The notes under the pieces are model-generated. The model made no database searches. It was not told where the DNA came from and saw only the letters and a program-made list of their open reading frames with translations. From Lacrimispora xylanisolvens (lineage in GTDB: Bacteria > Bacillota > Clostridia > Lachnospirales > Lachnospiraceae), in contig CP070896.1 of the NCBI GenBank assembly GCA_017084465.1, positions 1 to 64,000 on the forward strand: a stretch of DNA of 64,000 nt, in the 5' to 3' direction. Made by a program: the position numbers and the translations under genes. This document shows, piece after piece, positions 50,852 through 60,996 of this stretch; positions within the stretch are counted from its first letter, which is position 1; every line of letters begins with the position of its first letter.

Positions 50852-50989
50852 ATGAGAAGAGTATGTGGACTTATGCTGTTCTGTTTTGGAGCAGGTATGG
50901 CAATCCTACTGTTTATCCCGGCGACGATCGTTACAATTCTGTTTATAATTGGATGCCTGGTACTGGGATATAATCTGTTTTGCTGCTGA
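50852..50989 (+). CDS. 45-residue membrane peptide after gerW
   Basis: A short reading frame, MRRVCGLMLFCFGAG..., with one hydrophobic hairpin or two short membrane helices (MAILLFIPATIVTILFIIGC, LVLGYNLFCC). GAGGG lies about 6 bp before the ATG. It stands 54 bp after gerW and before a terminator-like hairpin, so it may be part of the sporulation operon. It contains five Cys. Not a recognised family. Confidence 0.6.
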   Translation: MRRVCGLMLFCFGAGMAILLFIPATIVTILFIIGCLVLGYNLFCC

Positions 50990-51011
50990 CAGCGAAAACT
51001 GTTGCTATCAT

Positions 51012-51040
51012 TGAGACCCGATTGAATCAACCGGGTCTCA
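51012..51040 (+). other. Hairpin after the gerW operon
   Basis: Perfect 9-base arms 51012-51020 and 51032-51040, no T-run on plus but A/T-rich afterwards. Could end or stabilise the gerW transcript. Confidence 0.45.
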
Positions 51041-51047
51041 TAATTAT

Positions 51048-51082
51048 AAAAAAAATACTCCTGACTGATATCAGCCAGGAGT
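51048..51082 (-). terminator. Terminator of rpmB
   Basis: On minus, a hairpin formed by ACTCCTG/CAGGAGT with more pairing inside (51057-51082) is followed by a run of eight T (A bases 51048-51055 on plus). Confidence 0.88.
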
Positions 51083-51091
51083 TTCCTACGA

Positions 51092-51277
51092 TTAAGCTCT
51101 TTCAACTAATCCGGATCTTAAACAGGAAGTACATACGTACATCTTCTTAGCGCCGCCTGTTACTTTAACTTTAACGGACTTTACATTTGCTTTCCACATC
51201 TTGTTGGATCTTCTATGGGAATGGCTCACTGCGTTGCCAAAGTGAGCAGCCTTTTCACAAATTGCACATTTAGCCAT
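51092..51277 (-). CDS. rpmB: 50S ribosomal protein L28
   Basis: 61-residue ribosomal protein, intact. MAKCAICEKAAHFGNAVSHSH and CTSCLRSG give two CxxC pairs, so it is the zinc-binding form. AAGGAGG precedes the ATG on the minus strand. Single-gene unit, divergent from the Gls24 gene, a conserved arrangement in Firmicutes. Confidence 0.97.
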   Translation of the reverse strand: MAKCAICEKAAHFGNAVSHSHRRSNKMWKANVKSVKVKVTGGAKKMYVCTSCLRSGLVERA

Positions 51278-51446
51278 GATTGCACCTCCTTAAAAGTAAC
51301 TTGGATTTTTTATTGGTTGAAAAATCCACAACAAGTGTATGATAACAGAAATTACAGCGATTTGCAAGTGAAAAATAAAAATTTGTTTCTTTTTTTGGAA
51401 AAATCATGTATAATCATTACAGACAGAAAGAACGGAGGTAGAGACT

Positions 51447-51803
51447 ATGAAGGGTTATATCAATAATAAACTGGGCGAGATCCAGGTAAGCCCTGATGTT
51501 ATCGCTATGTACGCCGGAACCACAGCAGTTGAGTGCTTCGGTATTGTCGGTATGGCGGCTGTCAGCATGAAAGACGGACTCGTTAAGTTATTAAAACGGG
51601 AAGGACTGACACATGGAATTAATGTGATAATTCAGGACAACCATATCACCATTGATTTTCATGTGATCGTAGCATACGGAATCAGCATTTCTGCAGTAGC
51701 CGATAATCTGATTGAAAATGTAAAATACAAAGTAGAAGAATTCACCGGTATGACGGTAGATAAGATTAACATCTTTGTCGAAGGCGTAAGAGTGATTGAT
51801 TAA
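51447..51803 (+). CDS. Asp23/Gls24 family protein, YloU-like
   Basis: 118 residues, intact. NNKLGEIQVSPDVIAMYAGTTAVECFGIVGMA and VDKINIFVEGVRVID fit YloU, which always pairs with the fatty acid kinase gene. A TATAAT box at 51409-51414 with a weak -35 is the likely promoter, and GGAGG lies before the ATG. Role unknown; family members associate with the membrane or cell envelope stress. Confidence 0.9.
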   Translation: MKGYINNKLGEIQVSPDVIAMYAGTTAVECFGIVGMAAVSMKDGLVKLLKREGLTHGINVIIQDNHITIDFHVIVAYGISISAVADNLIENVKYKVEEFTGMTVDKINIFVEGVRVID

Positions 51804-51817
51804 GGAGGAAACTACCT

Positions 51818-53487
51818 GTGGGTATGAAGTATATAGACGCAAAGATGCTGCAGAAAGCATTTAGCAGGTGCAAAAGGACTGGAAGCCAAAAAGGACTGGA
51901 TTAATGAATTGAATGTATTTCCAGTTCCAGATGGAGATACCGGAACAAACATGACGATGACCATCATGTCAGCGGCAAAAGAAGTGGCTGCCATAGAGAA
52001 TCCAACCATGGAATCTTTGGCAAAAGCGATTTCTTCCGGTTCTTTAAGAGGCGCAAGAGGAAACTCCGGCGTTATCTTATCCCAGTTATTCCGAGGATTT
52101 ACAAAAGAGATCGCAAGCGCTGACCAGGTGACCGTTACTATTTTGGCTAATTCCTTTGTGAGAGCCACAGAGACAGCTTATAAGGCAGTCATGAAACCCA
52201 AAGAGGGAACCATTCTGACAGTAGCAAGAGGAATGGCAGAGAAAGCGGCTGAGCTTGTAACTGAAACAGAAGACATTCTTGAATTTTGCAGCCAGGTTGT
52301 AGAACAGGGCGATTACGTATTAAGCCAGACTCCCGGAGATGCTTCCGGTATTAAAGCAGGCAGGTGTTGTGGATTCCGGCGGTCAGGGTCTGATGCAGGT
52401 AGTAAAGGGTGCTTTTAACTTCCTCTCAGGGAAAGAAGTTGACTTAACCGTAGAAGCCGCAGTACGTGTGGAGCCGGTTGTCTCCATGGAAGGAAGCGCA
52501 CTGAAAGAAGCTGATATAAAATTCGGCTACTGCACAGAATTTATTGTTAATTTAGAAAAGCCTTATAACGAAAAAACAGAGCAGGAATTCAAAGGATATT
52601 TAGAATCCATTGGAGATTCCCTTGTCGTTGTATCCGATGATGATATTGTAAAAGTTCACGTTCATACCAACGATCCTGGACTTGCCATTCAAAGGGCACT
52701 TACTCTTGGATCTCTGTCCCGCATGAAGATTGATAATATGAGGGAAGAGCATCAGGAAAGACTGATTAAGGAATCAGAAAAGCTGGCAGCACAGCAGAAG
52801 GCAGAAGGAAAGAAATCAGAGCCAAGAAAGGCTTATGGCTTTATCTCTGTATCAGCAGGTGAGGGGCTTGATGAGATCTTTAGCGGTATCGGAGCCGATT
52901 ATTTAATTCAGGGCGGTCAGACCATGAACCCCAGTACTGAGGACATGTTAAATGCCATTGACCGGGTAAATGCAGATACAATCTACATTCTGCCGAATAA
53001 CAAGAACATTATTCTGGCTGCAGAACAGGCCAGAAGTCTGGTAGAGGATAAGAAAGTTATCGTCATTCCTTCCAAGACTATTCCACAGGGTATTACTGCA
53101 ATTATTAACTTTGCACCTGATTTATCTCCTGAGGAAAATGAAACAAATATGACGGAAGAGATGAGCCGTGTAAAGACCGGACAGATTACTTATGCAGTCC
53201 GTAATACCACCATCGATGATATCGAAATTAAAGAAGGCGATATCATGGCTCTTGGAGACCATGGCATTCTTGCTGTAGGGGAAGAGATTGAAGCTACTGC
53301 GCTGAAATCACTGGAAGCTATGGTAGAAGAAGAATCAGAACTGATTACCATTTATTATGGTAAGGATGTGAGTGAAGAGGATGCCACAGCACTGAAGGAG
53401 AAAACAGAAGAACAGTTTTCAAACTGTGAAGTGGAGCTTCACTGCGGCAGTCAGCCGATATATTATTATCTGATTTCCGTGGAATAA
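51818..53487 (+). CDS. fakA: Fatty acid kinase FakA (DAK2/DegV-kinase), two frameshifts
   Basis: Phosphorylates fatty acids bound by FakB carrier proteins. About 555 residues. The Asp metal site is in NELNVFPVPDGDTGTNM near residue 35, and GSLRGARGNSGVILSQLFRGF near 75; the middle and C-terminal domains hold DDIVKVHVHTNDPG and EIEATALKSLEAMVEEESE. Breaks lie near 51860-51863 and an extra G at 52333-52337. GTG 51818 with AAGGAGGA 8 bp upstream is preferred to ATG 51824. Same operon as the Gls24 gene. Confidence 0.93.
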
Positions 53488-53511
53488 AAAGGAGTCGAAG
53501 CTGTATGATTC

Positions 53512-53545
53512 CGGGCAGACGTGACTCTCGTCTGCCCGTTTTTTT
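53512..53545 (+). terminator. Terminator after fakA
   Basis: Perfect GC-rich 10-base arms 53512-53521 and 53529-53538 with a 7-base loop and seven T at 53539-53545. Confidence 0.95.
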
Positions 53546-53584
53546 AATATTCGGAGAAACAAAATGAAAGGAGGCGGTGAACGG

Positions 53585-55635
53585 ATGAACCAAAAACCCA
53601 TTGAATCCCTGAAAGGTATTGGAGAAAAAACCGGGAAACTGTTTCAAAAAATTGGAGTGGACACAATTGAAGATCTTCTGGAATATTATCCAAGGGCATA
53701 TGATACGTATGAGGACCCCTCACCAATTGCTGAAATCAAACCGGACAGCGTTATGACCGTTGCCGGGATGCTTGAAAGAACACCGGATGTAAAACGATAC
53801 AGTCGTGTACAGGTTGTTACAGCTGTTTTAAGAGATGGATCTGGCACCATGCAGCTAATCTGGTACAACATGCCTTATCTGCATGCTACGTTAAAAGCTG
53901 GAATGCGGGCAGTTTTTCGCGGAAAGGTTATTAAGAAAAGCGGCCGTCTCATCATGGAGCAGCCTGAAGTTTATACGGCAGAGGCTTATGGAGAGATCAT
54001 TCATTCCATGCAGCCTGTTTACGGTCAGACAAAGGGTTTAAGTAATAAGACCATTGTCCGTGCACAAAAGCAGGCACTCAGTGCCCGTCTTATAATCAGG
54101 GATTATCTGCCTGCAGATCTGCGAAGGAAGCACGAACTGGCAGAATATAATTTTGCAATTGAACATATTCATTTTCCGTCAGACAGAAAGGAACTTTTGT
54201 TTGCCAGAAAGACTGGTCTTTGATGAGTTTTTTCTTTTCTTAATGGCTGTCAGACGTTTAAAGGACAACAGAGAAAATAAAACCAGCCCGTTTGCAATCC
54301 GGTTATCAGAGGAAGTAAAAACATTTCAGAGCAGACTGCCGTATTCTTTGACAGCTGCCCAGCAAAAAGTACTTGATGAGGTTTATGCAGACATGACTGG
54401 CGGTCTGGTTATGAACCGGCTGGTACAGGGAGATGTTGGATCAGGAAAAACAATTATAGCCATACTGGCATTGCTCCAGGCAGCCTGTAACGGTTATCAG
54501 GGAGCTCTCATGGTGCCTACGGAGGTTCTTGCCAGGCAGCATTATGAATCCATGACTGAGCTGTTCTTAAAATACCAGATTAATAAGGTACCGGTACTTG
54601 TCACTGGATCCATGACTGCTAAGGAAAAAAGGATTGCTTATGAGAAAATAGCAAACCACGAGGCTGACATTATAATAGGTACTCATGCGCTGATTCAGGA
54701 TAAGGTTATTTACGATAAGCTTGCTCTTGTAATTACAGATGAGCAGCACCGCTTCGGCGTAGGGCAAAGAGAGCTGTTAGGGAAAAAAGGAGAAGAACCC
54801 CATGTTATGGTAATGAGTGCAACTCCCATTCCAAGAACCCTGGCCATCATTATTTACGGAGATCTGGATATTTCAGTAATTGATGAACTTCCTGCCAACC
54901 GGCTCCCCATTAAAAAACTGTGTGGTAGATACCGGGTACCGGAAGAAAGCTTATGATTTTATTAAAAAAGAAGTTGCAGCCGGACGTCAGGCTTACGTGA
55001 TCTGTCCAATGGTGGAAGCCAGCGAGATGATCGAAGCAGAGAATGTGGTGGATTATACTGCAGCATTAAAAGAAGCACTTCCAGGAATAAGCATTGAATA
55101 TCTTCATGGCAAAATGAAAGGAAAAGAAAAGAACAGCATTATGGAACGGTTTGCCTCCGGGGAAATTTCTGTTCTTGTTTCCACCACTGTCGTTGAGGTT
55201 GGTGTTAACGTACCTAATGCTACAGTTATGATGATAGAAAATGCGGAGCGGTTCGGACTTGCACAGCTTCATCAGCTAAGAGGCCGGGTGGGGCGCGGCA
55301 AATATCAGTCCTACTGTATTTTAGTAAATGGATCGGATCAGGATGGAACAAAGGAACGGCTGGATATCTTAAACCGGTCCAATGACGGTTTTTTTATTGC
55401 TTCCGAAGATTTAAAATTAAGGGGACCTGGTGATATTTTTGGTATCCGTCAAAGCGGAGAAATGGAATTTAAATTAGGCGATATTTTTACCGATGCCAAT
55501 TTATTAAAGACGGTATCAGAGGAAGTAAAACACATTTTTTCAGAAGATCCTGATCTGGAAAAAGAGGAGAATACAGAACTGAGCAGAAAGCTCAGTGAAT
55601 ATTTAGAAAAAAGTTACGACAGGCTGAATTTGTAA
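53585..55635 (+). CDS. recG: ATP-dependent DNA helicase RecG, two frameshifts
   Basis: Branch-migration helicase that remodels stalled forks. About 683 residues. The N-terminal wedge domain starts ESLKGIGEKTGKLFQKIGV; Walker A is VQGDVGSGKTI, DEQHRFGVGQRE is motif II, SATPIPRTL motif III, RFGLAQLHQLRGRVGRG motif VI. Breaks lie near 54208-54216 and an extra A at 54913-54918. ATG 53585 is preferred to 53564 since AAAGGAGG lies between them. It has its own transcript start after the fakA terminator, perhaps very close. Confidence 0.95.
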
Positions 55636-55671
55636 TTAATGAAATTAAACAATGAATCAGGAGGCAGCAGT

Positions 55672-56328
55672 ATGAACAGAGAAGCGTTAAAGGCAGATGC
55701 TAAAAATGCCATGAAACAGGCATTAATAAGCCCATATCTGGTTACTGTAATTATGGGTATCATTCTTACGGTATTATCAGTTATTCAGATGTTTCTGGAT
55801 AAATGGCAGAAAATACTGGAAAGCAGTGGCGCAGGAGCCGATCAGTGGCGGACTTATATCCTATTTAGTATTGTTTTCTTAATCGTATATTTAATTATTA
55901 ATACATTGTTGGAATTCGGTTATCAGTCTTTTTGTTTAAAAGTGTCAAAACGTGACGAATCCATGTCTTATGGTGATTTATTTTCCAGTGCTGCCTATTT
56001 TTTAAAAGCATTTGGTCTTTATTTTATGATAGGAGTGTTTGTAACTCTTTGGTCTCTATTGCTCATCATTCCAGGTATTATAGCTTCCCTAAGGTATTCT
56101 CAGGCAATCTTTATTATGGTTGAAAATCCGGAAAAAGGTATATTCCAGTGCATTGAAGAGAGCAAAGATATGATGGACGGGCGATTATGGGAATATTTTG
56201 TTTTGGAATTGTCCTTCATCCTGTGGCATCTGCTGGCAATTGTCACCTGTACTCTTGCTTATATTTATGTATATCCCTATATGACTGTAACCCTGGCAAA
56301 TTACTATAATGAAATAAAAGACCATTGA
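55672..56328 (+). CDS. DUF975 membrane protein
   Basis: 218-residue integral membrane protein with four to five helices and a strong family pattern: MNREALKADAKNAMKQA at the start and a C-terminal ESKDMMDGRLWEYFVLELSF. ATG 55672 follows CAGGAGG; the earlier ATG at 55639 has no ribosome site. Function unknown. Intact; 36 bp after recG. Confidence 0.88.
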   Translation: MNREALKADAKNAMKQALISPYLVTVIMGIILTVLSVIQMFLDKWQKILESSGAGADQWRTYILFSIVFLIVYLIINTLLEFGYQSFCLKVSKRDESMSYGDLFSSAAYFLKAFGLYFMIGVFVTLWSLLLIIPGIIASLRYSQAIFIMVENPEKGIFQCIEESKDMMDGRLWEYFVLELSFILWHLLAIVTCTLAYIYVYPYMTVTLANYYNEIKDH

Positions 56329-56397
56329 ATTCATCCGGCCTTTCTGATAAAATAATTTTTGTGTGTACAGAACCAGATTAGTGGAGGATTGCGGAAG

Positions 56398-57012
56398 ATG
56401 AATTGTATTATAATAGGAATTGCCGGAGGTACCGGTTCAGGAAAGTCAACATTTACCAACCGGTTGAAAGATGCATTTTGTGATAATATAGCAGTTCTTT
56501 ACCATGATAATTATTATAAGCGGCAGGATGGGGTTCCTTTTGAAGAAAGAAAAAAGATGAATTACGATCATCCGGAAGCATTTGAGACAGAACTTTTGCT
56601 CAATCAGCTGGCCGCACTGCGAAACGGAGAGTCAGTGGAGTGTCCGATTTATGATTATTCCAAACACAATCGTTCTGACAAGTTCGTTAAAGTAGAGCCT
56701 AAAAAGGTTATTTTAGTCGAAGGAATATTAGTTTTTGCTGATGAGCGCTTAAGAAATATGTTTGATATTAAGTTTTTTGTAGAGGCGGATGCAGACGAGA
56801 GAATTTTACGCCGGGTGATCCGTGACGTAAAAGACCGGGGCAGAGATATTGAAGGAGTTGTGGAACAGTATTTAACCACTGTAAAGCCTATGCATTATCT
56901 TTATGTTGAACCAACAAAGCCTCTGGCTGACGTAATTATTAACAGCGGCATGAATGAAGTGGCCTTCCAGCTGGTCAAAACAAATATAGAAAAGATACTA
57001 AACGAGGGCTAA
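56398..57012 (+). CDS. udk: Uridine kinase
   Basis: Pyrimidine salvage kinase (uridine or cytidine to the monophosphate). 204 residues, intact. P-loop GIAGGTGSGKSTFTNRL, then YHDNYYKRQDGVPFEERKKMNYDHP and VILVEGILVFADERLR are family marks. GGAGG is upstream of ATG 56398; the in-frame earlier start (56359) has no such site. Confidence 0.94.
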   Translation: MNCIIIGIAGGTGSGKSTFTNRLKDAFCDNIAVLYHDNYYKRQDGVPFEERKKMNYDHPEAFETELLLNQLAALRNGESVECPIYDYSKHNRSDKFVKVEPKKVILVEGILVFADERLRNMFDIKFFVEADADERILRRVIRDVKDRGRDIEGVVEQYLTTVKPMHYLYVEPTKPLADVIINSGMNEVAFQLVKTNIEKILNEG

Positions 57013-57111
57013 ATTCCTTTTAAGCATCATAAATAACATGAAGCGGTTCATTTTTTTCCTGAAAATAACATTTTACGAAAAACCTTCTAGTGTATTTCAC
57101 CTTATTAGAGC

Positions 57112-57118
57112 CATAATA
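57112..57118 (+). promoter_or_regulatory. Candidate forespore (sigma-G/F) -10 box of the SASP gene
   Basis: CATAATA fits the sigma-G -10 pattern CATnnTA, with a loose GTATT 15 bp upstream. The gene it precedes is expressed in the forespore. Spacing is shorter than usual, so this is tentative. Confidence 0.35.
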
Positions 57119-57136
57119 GGAGTGTAGCACAAAACA

Positions 57137-57166
57137 CACCATGAAAAAAGATTTACGAACATGGTG
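57137..57166 (+). other. Small hairpin in the SASP leader
   Basis: Seven-base arms CACCATG (57137-57143) and CATGGTG (57160-57166) in the leader, ending 9 bases before the ribosome site. May affect mRNA life or translation. Confidence 0.4.
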
Positions 57167-57192
57167 AATAGATGAAAAGGAGGCATTTAATT

Positions 57193-57396
57193 ATGTCAGG
57201 AAAATCTAACACTACAAATGTACCAGAGGCAAAAGAAGCAATGGATCGTTTCAAAATGGAAGTAGCAAACGAATTAGGAGTACCGTTAACAAATGGATAC
57301 AACGGTAACTTAACTTCCGCACAGAATGGTTCCGTAGGCGGATATATGGTTAAGAAAATGATCGAAGCCTATGAAAGACAGATTGCAGGCAAATAA
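57193..57396 (+). CDS. Alpha/beta-type small acid-soluble spore protein
   Basis: 67-residue DNA-binding spore protein. VPEAKEAMDRFKMEVANELGV and NGNLTSAQNGSVGGYMVKKMI are the two conserved SASP blocks, the first containing the GPR protease-cut type sequence. It coats DNA in the spore core and is degraded at germination. AAAAGGAGG lies 9 bp before ATG 57193. Its presence marks the host as a spore former. Confidence 0.95.
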   Translation: MSGKSNTTNVPEAKEAMDRFKMEVANELGVPLTNGYNGNLTSAQNGSVGGYMVKKMIEAYERQIAGK

Positions 57397-57410
57397 TCTG
57401 TAACAATTCA

Positions 57411-57475
57411 AAAGGAGCTACAGCCAGTAATCATTCATTTGATTACAAAGGGGCTGTAGCTCCTTTCTTTTTTTT
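57411..57475 (+). terminator. Terminator after the SASP gene
   Basis: Perfect 15-base arms 57411-57425 and 57452-57466 followed by C and eight T. Confidence 0.95.
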
Positions 57476-57537
57476 GTTGTATAATTTCCGTATTCATACT
57501 ATAATAGTTTGGAAAAATAATGTGAGGAACGTAGTAT

Positions 57538-58101
57538 ATGAGAGTAATTGCTGGAAAAGCCAGAAGGCTTATTTTAAAGACCATAGAAGGTCTGGATACA
57601 AGACCGACAACCGACCGGATAAAAGAAACACTTTTTAATATGATACATGACAGTATTTACGACTGCTGCTTTCTGGATTTATTCTCCGGAAGCGGAGCAA
57701 TTGGAATAGAAGCTTTAAGCAGGGGAGCGAAGCTGGCAGTTTTCGTGGAACAAAACCCCAAAGCGGCAGAATGCATCCGGGAAAACTTAAAGACTACACG
57801 GCTGGAAACCGATGCCGTGGTGATGAACTGCGATGTACTGACTGCAATGAAGCGGCTGGAAGGAAAAGACTATCAGTTTGATGTAGTCTTTATGGATCCC
57901 CCATACCGCATGGAATGGGAAAAGAGGGTCCTGGAATATTTCACTGATTCCTCTCTGATTGGAGAAGAAACCACCATCATTATTGAAGCGTCCCTGGATA
58001 CTGATTTTGATTATCTTAACTCTATGGGCTACGAGATTATGAAGGAGAAAAACTACAAAACAAATAAGCATGTGTATGTTAAAAGAACAGGAAAAGAATA
58101 A
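57538..58101 (+). CDS. rsmD: 16S rRNA (guanine-N2)-methyltransferase RsmD
   Basis: Methylates G966 of 16S rRNA. 187 residues, intact. MRVIAGKARRL and TRPTTDRIKETLFNMI at the start, SAM motif FLDLFSGSGAIGIEALSRGA, and catalytic DPPY in DVVFMDPPYRM. It precedes coaD by 18 bp, a common pair. Confidence 0.95.
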   Translation: MRVIAGKARRLILKTIEGLDTRPTTDRIKETLFNMIHDSIYDCCFLDLFSGSGAIGIEALSRGAKLAVFVEQNPKAAECIRENLKTTRLETDAVVMNCDVLTAMKRLEGKDYQFDVVFMDPPYRMEWEKRVLEYFTDSSLIGEETTIIIEASLDTDFDYLNSMGYEIMKEKNYKTNKHVYVKRTGKE

Positions 58102-58119
58102 ATAAAAGGAAGTAACAAT

Positions 58120-58608
58120 ATGAAAAAAGCAGTATATCCGGGAAGCTTTGATCCGGTGACTTTTGGCCATCTTGATATCATTGAGCGCTCGGCAAGAATG
58201 TGTGACCATTTAATTATCGGGGTTTTAAATAATTATTCAAAAACTCCGTTGTTTTCTGTAGAAGAACGTGTTAATATGTTAAAGAGCCTGACTGGTAATT
58301 TTGCTAATGTTGAAGTAAAATCCTTTGGCGGGCTGATGATAGATTTTGTACGAGCCAATCAGGCGGATGCGGTAGTCCGCGGACTTCGCGCTGTAACAGA
58401 TTTTGAATACGAATTGCAGATTGCACAGACAAACCGGGTGATTGCACCAGAGGTGGATACTGTGTTTTTGACAACGAATTTAAAGTATTCCTATCTAAGT
58501 TCCAGCATTGTGAAGGAGATTGCCTCTTATGGCGGTGAGATAAACGCGTTTGTGCCGGAAGAGATTGCAGAACGTGTAAGGAAAAAAATAGAAGATAGAA
58601 CGAAATAA
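58120..58608 (+). CDS. coaD: Phosphopantetheine adenylyltransferase
   Basis: Makes dephospho-CoA from phosphopantetheine and ATP, the step before coaE. 162 residues, intact. [20 protein letters not shown] carries the TxGH motif; [19 protein letters not shown] and [15 protein letters not shown] are family marks. Confidence 0.97.
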   Translation: MKKAVYPGSFDPVTFGHLDIIERSARMCDHLIIGVLNNYSKTPLFSVEERVNMLKSLTGNFANVEVKSFGGLMIDFVRANQADAVVRGLRAVTDFEYELQIAQTNRVIAPEVDTVFLTTNLKYSYLSSSIVKEIASYGGEINAFVPEEIAERVRKKIEDRTK

Positions 58609-58627
58609 AGCAAGGAGTGTCCGTATT

Positions 58628-59209
58628 ATGATGAGCAGAATTGAACAGTTAATCGGTGAAATCGAAGAATATATTGACAGTTGTAAGTACCAGCCCCTTT
58701 CTAACAGCAAGATTGTGGTAAACAAAGATGAACTGGAAGAGCTGCTGGTGGAGCTTCGCCTTCGAATTCCGGATGAGATCAAGCAGTACCAGAAGATTAT
58801 CAGCAACAGGGATGCCATCATGGGCGAAGCACGTCAGCAGGCAGATTCCATTTTAGCCCAGGCCAACGCCCAGACCAATGAACTGGTAAATGAACACGAG
58901 ATTATGCAAAAAGCCTATGCACAGGCCAATGAGATTATCGAACAGGCTCAGGTTCAGGCACAGCAGATTGTTGAACAGGCTGTTGCCGATGCGAACGGCA
59001 TTCGCCAGAGCTCTGTTCAATATACAGATGATATGTTAAAGAGTCTTCAGACGATCATCAGTCACTCCATGGAGGGCGCACAGGGGCGTTTTGACGCTTT
59101 TATGACTTCCATGCAGTCAAGCTACGATATCGTTTCTTCTAACCGTCAGGAACTGACAGGAGCTGTTATGCAGACGGCAGAAGGAGTGGAAAACGGGTCA
59201 GCAGAATAA
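58628..59209 (+). CDS. Uncharacterised coiled-coil protein
   Basis: 193 residues, intact. The centre (about 65-130) is a long Ala/Gln/Glu-rich coiled coil (QQADSILAQANAQTNELVNEH) like the DivIVA- or ATP-synthase-b-like proteins that often follow coaD in Clostridia. No membrane helix. AAGGAG lies before tandem ATG codons. Its last 44 bases overlap the repaired 3' end of ylbJ on the other strand. Possible scaffold role; unproven. Confidence 0.75.
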   Translation: MMSRIEQLIGEIEEYIDSCKYQPLSNSKIVVNKDELEELLVELRLRIPDEIKQYQKIISNRDAIMGEARQQADSILAQANAQTNELVNEHEIMQKAYAQANEIIEQAQVQAQQIVEQAVADANGIRQSSVQYTDDMLKSLQTIISHSMEGAQGRFDAFMTSMQSSYDIVSSNRQELTGAVMQTAEGVENGSAE

Positions 59210-60091
59210 ACAGTAGAATTGTCAGGAGAGTATGTATTGCTTTCCATGCTACATAGTGCCGGATGGATAATCCGGCATTTTTATGACACTCTTTGTCTGA
59301 AATACACCGGATAAACCTCCGAAGGCAGTAGCCCCGCTGATCCATAAACCGCCCATAGTACCAGTGAATACATGGGAGACAGCCTGGATTCCTGTTGTGA
59401 TTTCCACAAAACCAAGAAGTACAGCTTTGTATTCGGGAGAAAGCACAGGAAGCTTTGTAATATAGAAAGCCAGGATGGAAAAAAGCATAATATATCCGCC
59501 GATTTTTACCATTACCTCGCAGGAGCTCATAAGGCTTTCATCAAAGGACTTTACAGATTCTTTTGAAACCGGCATGGATCGGAACGGACGATCCACCTTG
59601 TAACAGAACCGGGCTGCCAGTGCTACTGGTATGACTGGGGCATAAATGCAAAGCAGGAGCATCCAGACCGGAACACTCTTTGGCAGCCCAGAGGCTGCAT
59701 ATCCCAAAAGAAACATGGGGCTGGGATGGTTGCAGATTGCTAATAAGTATTTACCTTCCTTTTGTGTAATCCGGTTGGCATCCATAAATTCACTGCAGGT
59801 TTTAGCGCCCATGGGATAGCCGCAGAGCAGTCCGGAGACAAAGGTATAGCATCCGGCATCAGACAGACAGAAGAAACGTTGCAGAAGCTGTCTGACGGGA
59901 AAAATCAGAATATGTATGGCATTTAGGGAAACAATTACATTGGAACAGATCATAAACGGCAGGAGAGTGGGAACTACCACACTGCCCCAGAGAATCAGTC
60001 CGCTTTTGGCTCCTTCAAATGCGGTATCATGAAAAAGAAGCAGCGCAAAGAGTGCGGCTACAGAAAGAAAACGGAAAAAGGATTTTTTCAT
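59166..60091 (-). CDS. ylbJ: Sporulation membrane protein YlbJ, one frameshift
   Basis: Nucleoside-recognition/gate-domain membrane protein needed for spore formation in Bacillus. About 308 residues with eight or so helices; SGLLCGYPMGAKTCSEF, AICNHPSPMFLLGY and EVMVKIGGYIMLFSILAFY are family marks. As read, the frame ends at 59249 with a stray tail. Adding one base in the five-A run (plus T-run 59278-59282) restores KNAGLSIRHYVAWKAIHTLL and a last helix to a stop at 59166. Start 60091 is the MKKSFF codon. Divergent from the M23 gene. Confidence 0.85.
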
Positions 60092-60143
60092 ACGCACCTG
60101 AATAGATTGTTTTATACAATTATATTGAGAAGGCAAGATTGAT

Positions 60144-60953
60144 ATGATGGTGATTGTTTTTTTAATCCTGATCCTTTCTGTATTTCATGTGACCATGATT
60201 GATTATCTGTATAATAATCCGACGTTTTATCAGCTGAATGCCTATACCTGGGAAAGTGATGATTTCAGAAGTATGCAGCTTGGAACTATCGTTGCTGACT
60301 TAGAGGACATCGACTACGATACCCTGACTTCCCTGATGGTAGAGCATCAGTATGATTTAACAAAAGTAAAGGATTTAACCGTACATACCGACAGACTGTT
60401 GAAAATAAAGCCTGCAGAGTATCGGAAATTAAAAAAGGCATATGAAATCATACTGGGTGATTTAAAGTATTTTCCCGTACCGGAAAATGCCAATCCTGAT
60501 TTTCCTGATGTAAAATTCCAAAACGGCTGGATGGAAAGCCGCAGCTATGGAGGAGAACGGGGACATGAAGGCTGTGATGTGATGGGAAACACAAAACCAA
60601 GAGGAACCTATCCCGTCATCAGTATCAGCGACGGAGTGGTGGAAAAGGTGGGCTGGCTGGAAAAAGGCGGTTGGCGGCTGGGGATACGGGCTCCTGGAGG
60701 GGCATATTTATATTATGCCCATCTCTACAGTTACAGCAAAGAGTGGAAAAAAGGTGATAAGGTGATTGCAGGAGAGCTGCTGGGATTTATGGGTGATACC
60801 GGATACAGTAAAGTAGAAGGTACTACCGGTAATTTTGATGTCCACCTTCATCTGGGAATCTATATCCGGACGGACAACAACGAAGAGATGAGTGTAAACC
60901 CCTACTGGGTATTAAAATATCTGGAGAAATACCGGTTGAAATATTCATATTAG
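60144..60953 (+). CDS. M23-family metallopeptidase, membrane-anchored
   Basis: 269-residue cell-wall endopeptidase fold. The N-terminal helix (MVIVFLILILSVFHVTMI) should anchor it outside the membrane. The LytM zinc site is seen as His...Asp in RGHEGCDVMGN and HxH in DVHLHLGIY; all four ligand residues are present, so it may be active. Linked to ylbJ by a shared divergent promoter region; many such proteins act in sporulation, but this one cannot be assigned to SpoIIQ or another named type. Confidence 0.88.
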   Translation: MMVIVFLILILSVFHVTMIDYLYNNPTFYQLNAYTWESDDFRSMQLGTIVADLEDIDYDTLTSLMVEHQYDLTKVKDLTVHTDRLLKIKPAEYRKLKKAYEIILGDLKYFPVPENANPDFPDVKFQNGWMESRSYGGERGHEGCDVMGNTKPRGTYPVISISDGVVEKVGWLEKGGWRLGIRAPGGAYLYYAHLYSYSKEWKKGDKVIAGELLGFMGDTGYSKVEGTTGNFDVHLHLGIYIRTDNNEEMSVNPYWVLKYLEKYRLKYSY

Positions 60954-60996
60954 TATATTAAGATTGCTTACATAGAGATGAAATGGGAGTAAAAAA

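Noticed and set aside
57092-57118. A firm sigma-G promoter for the SASP gene
   Set aside because: The -10 fits but the -35 and the spacing do not, so only the -10 box is listed, with low confidence.
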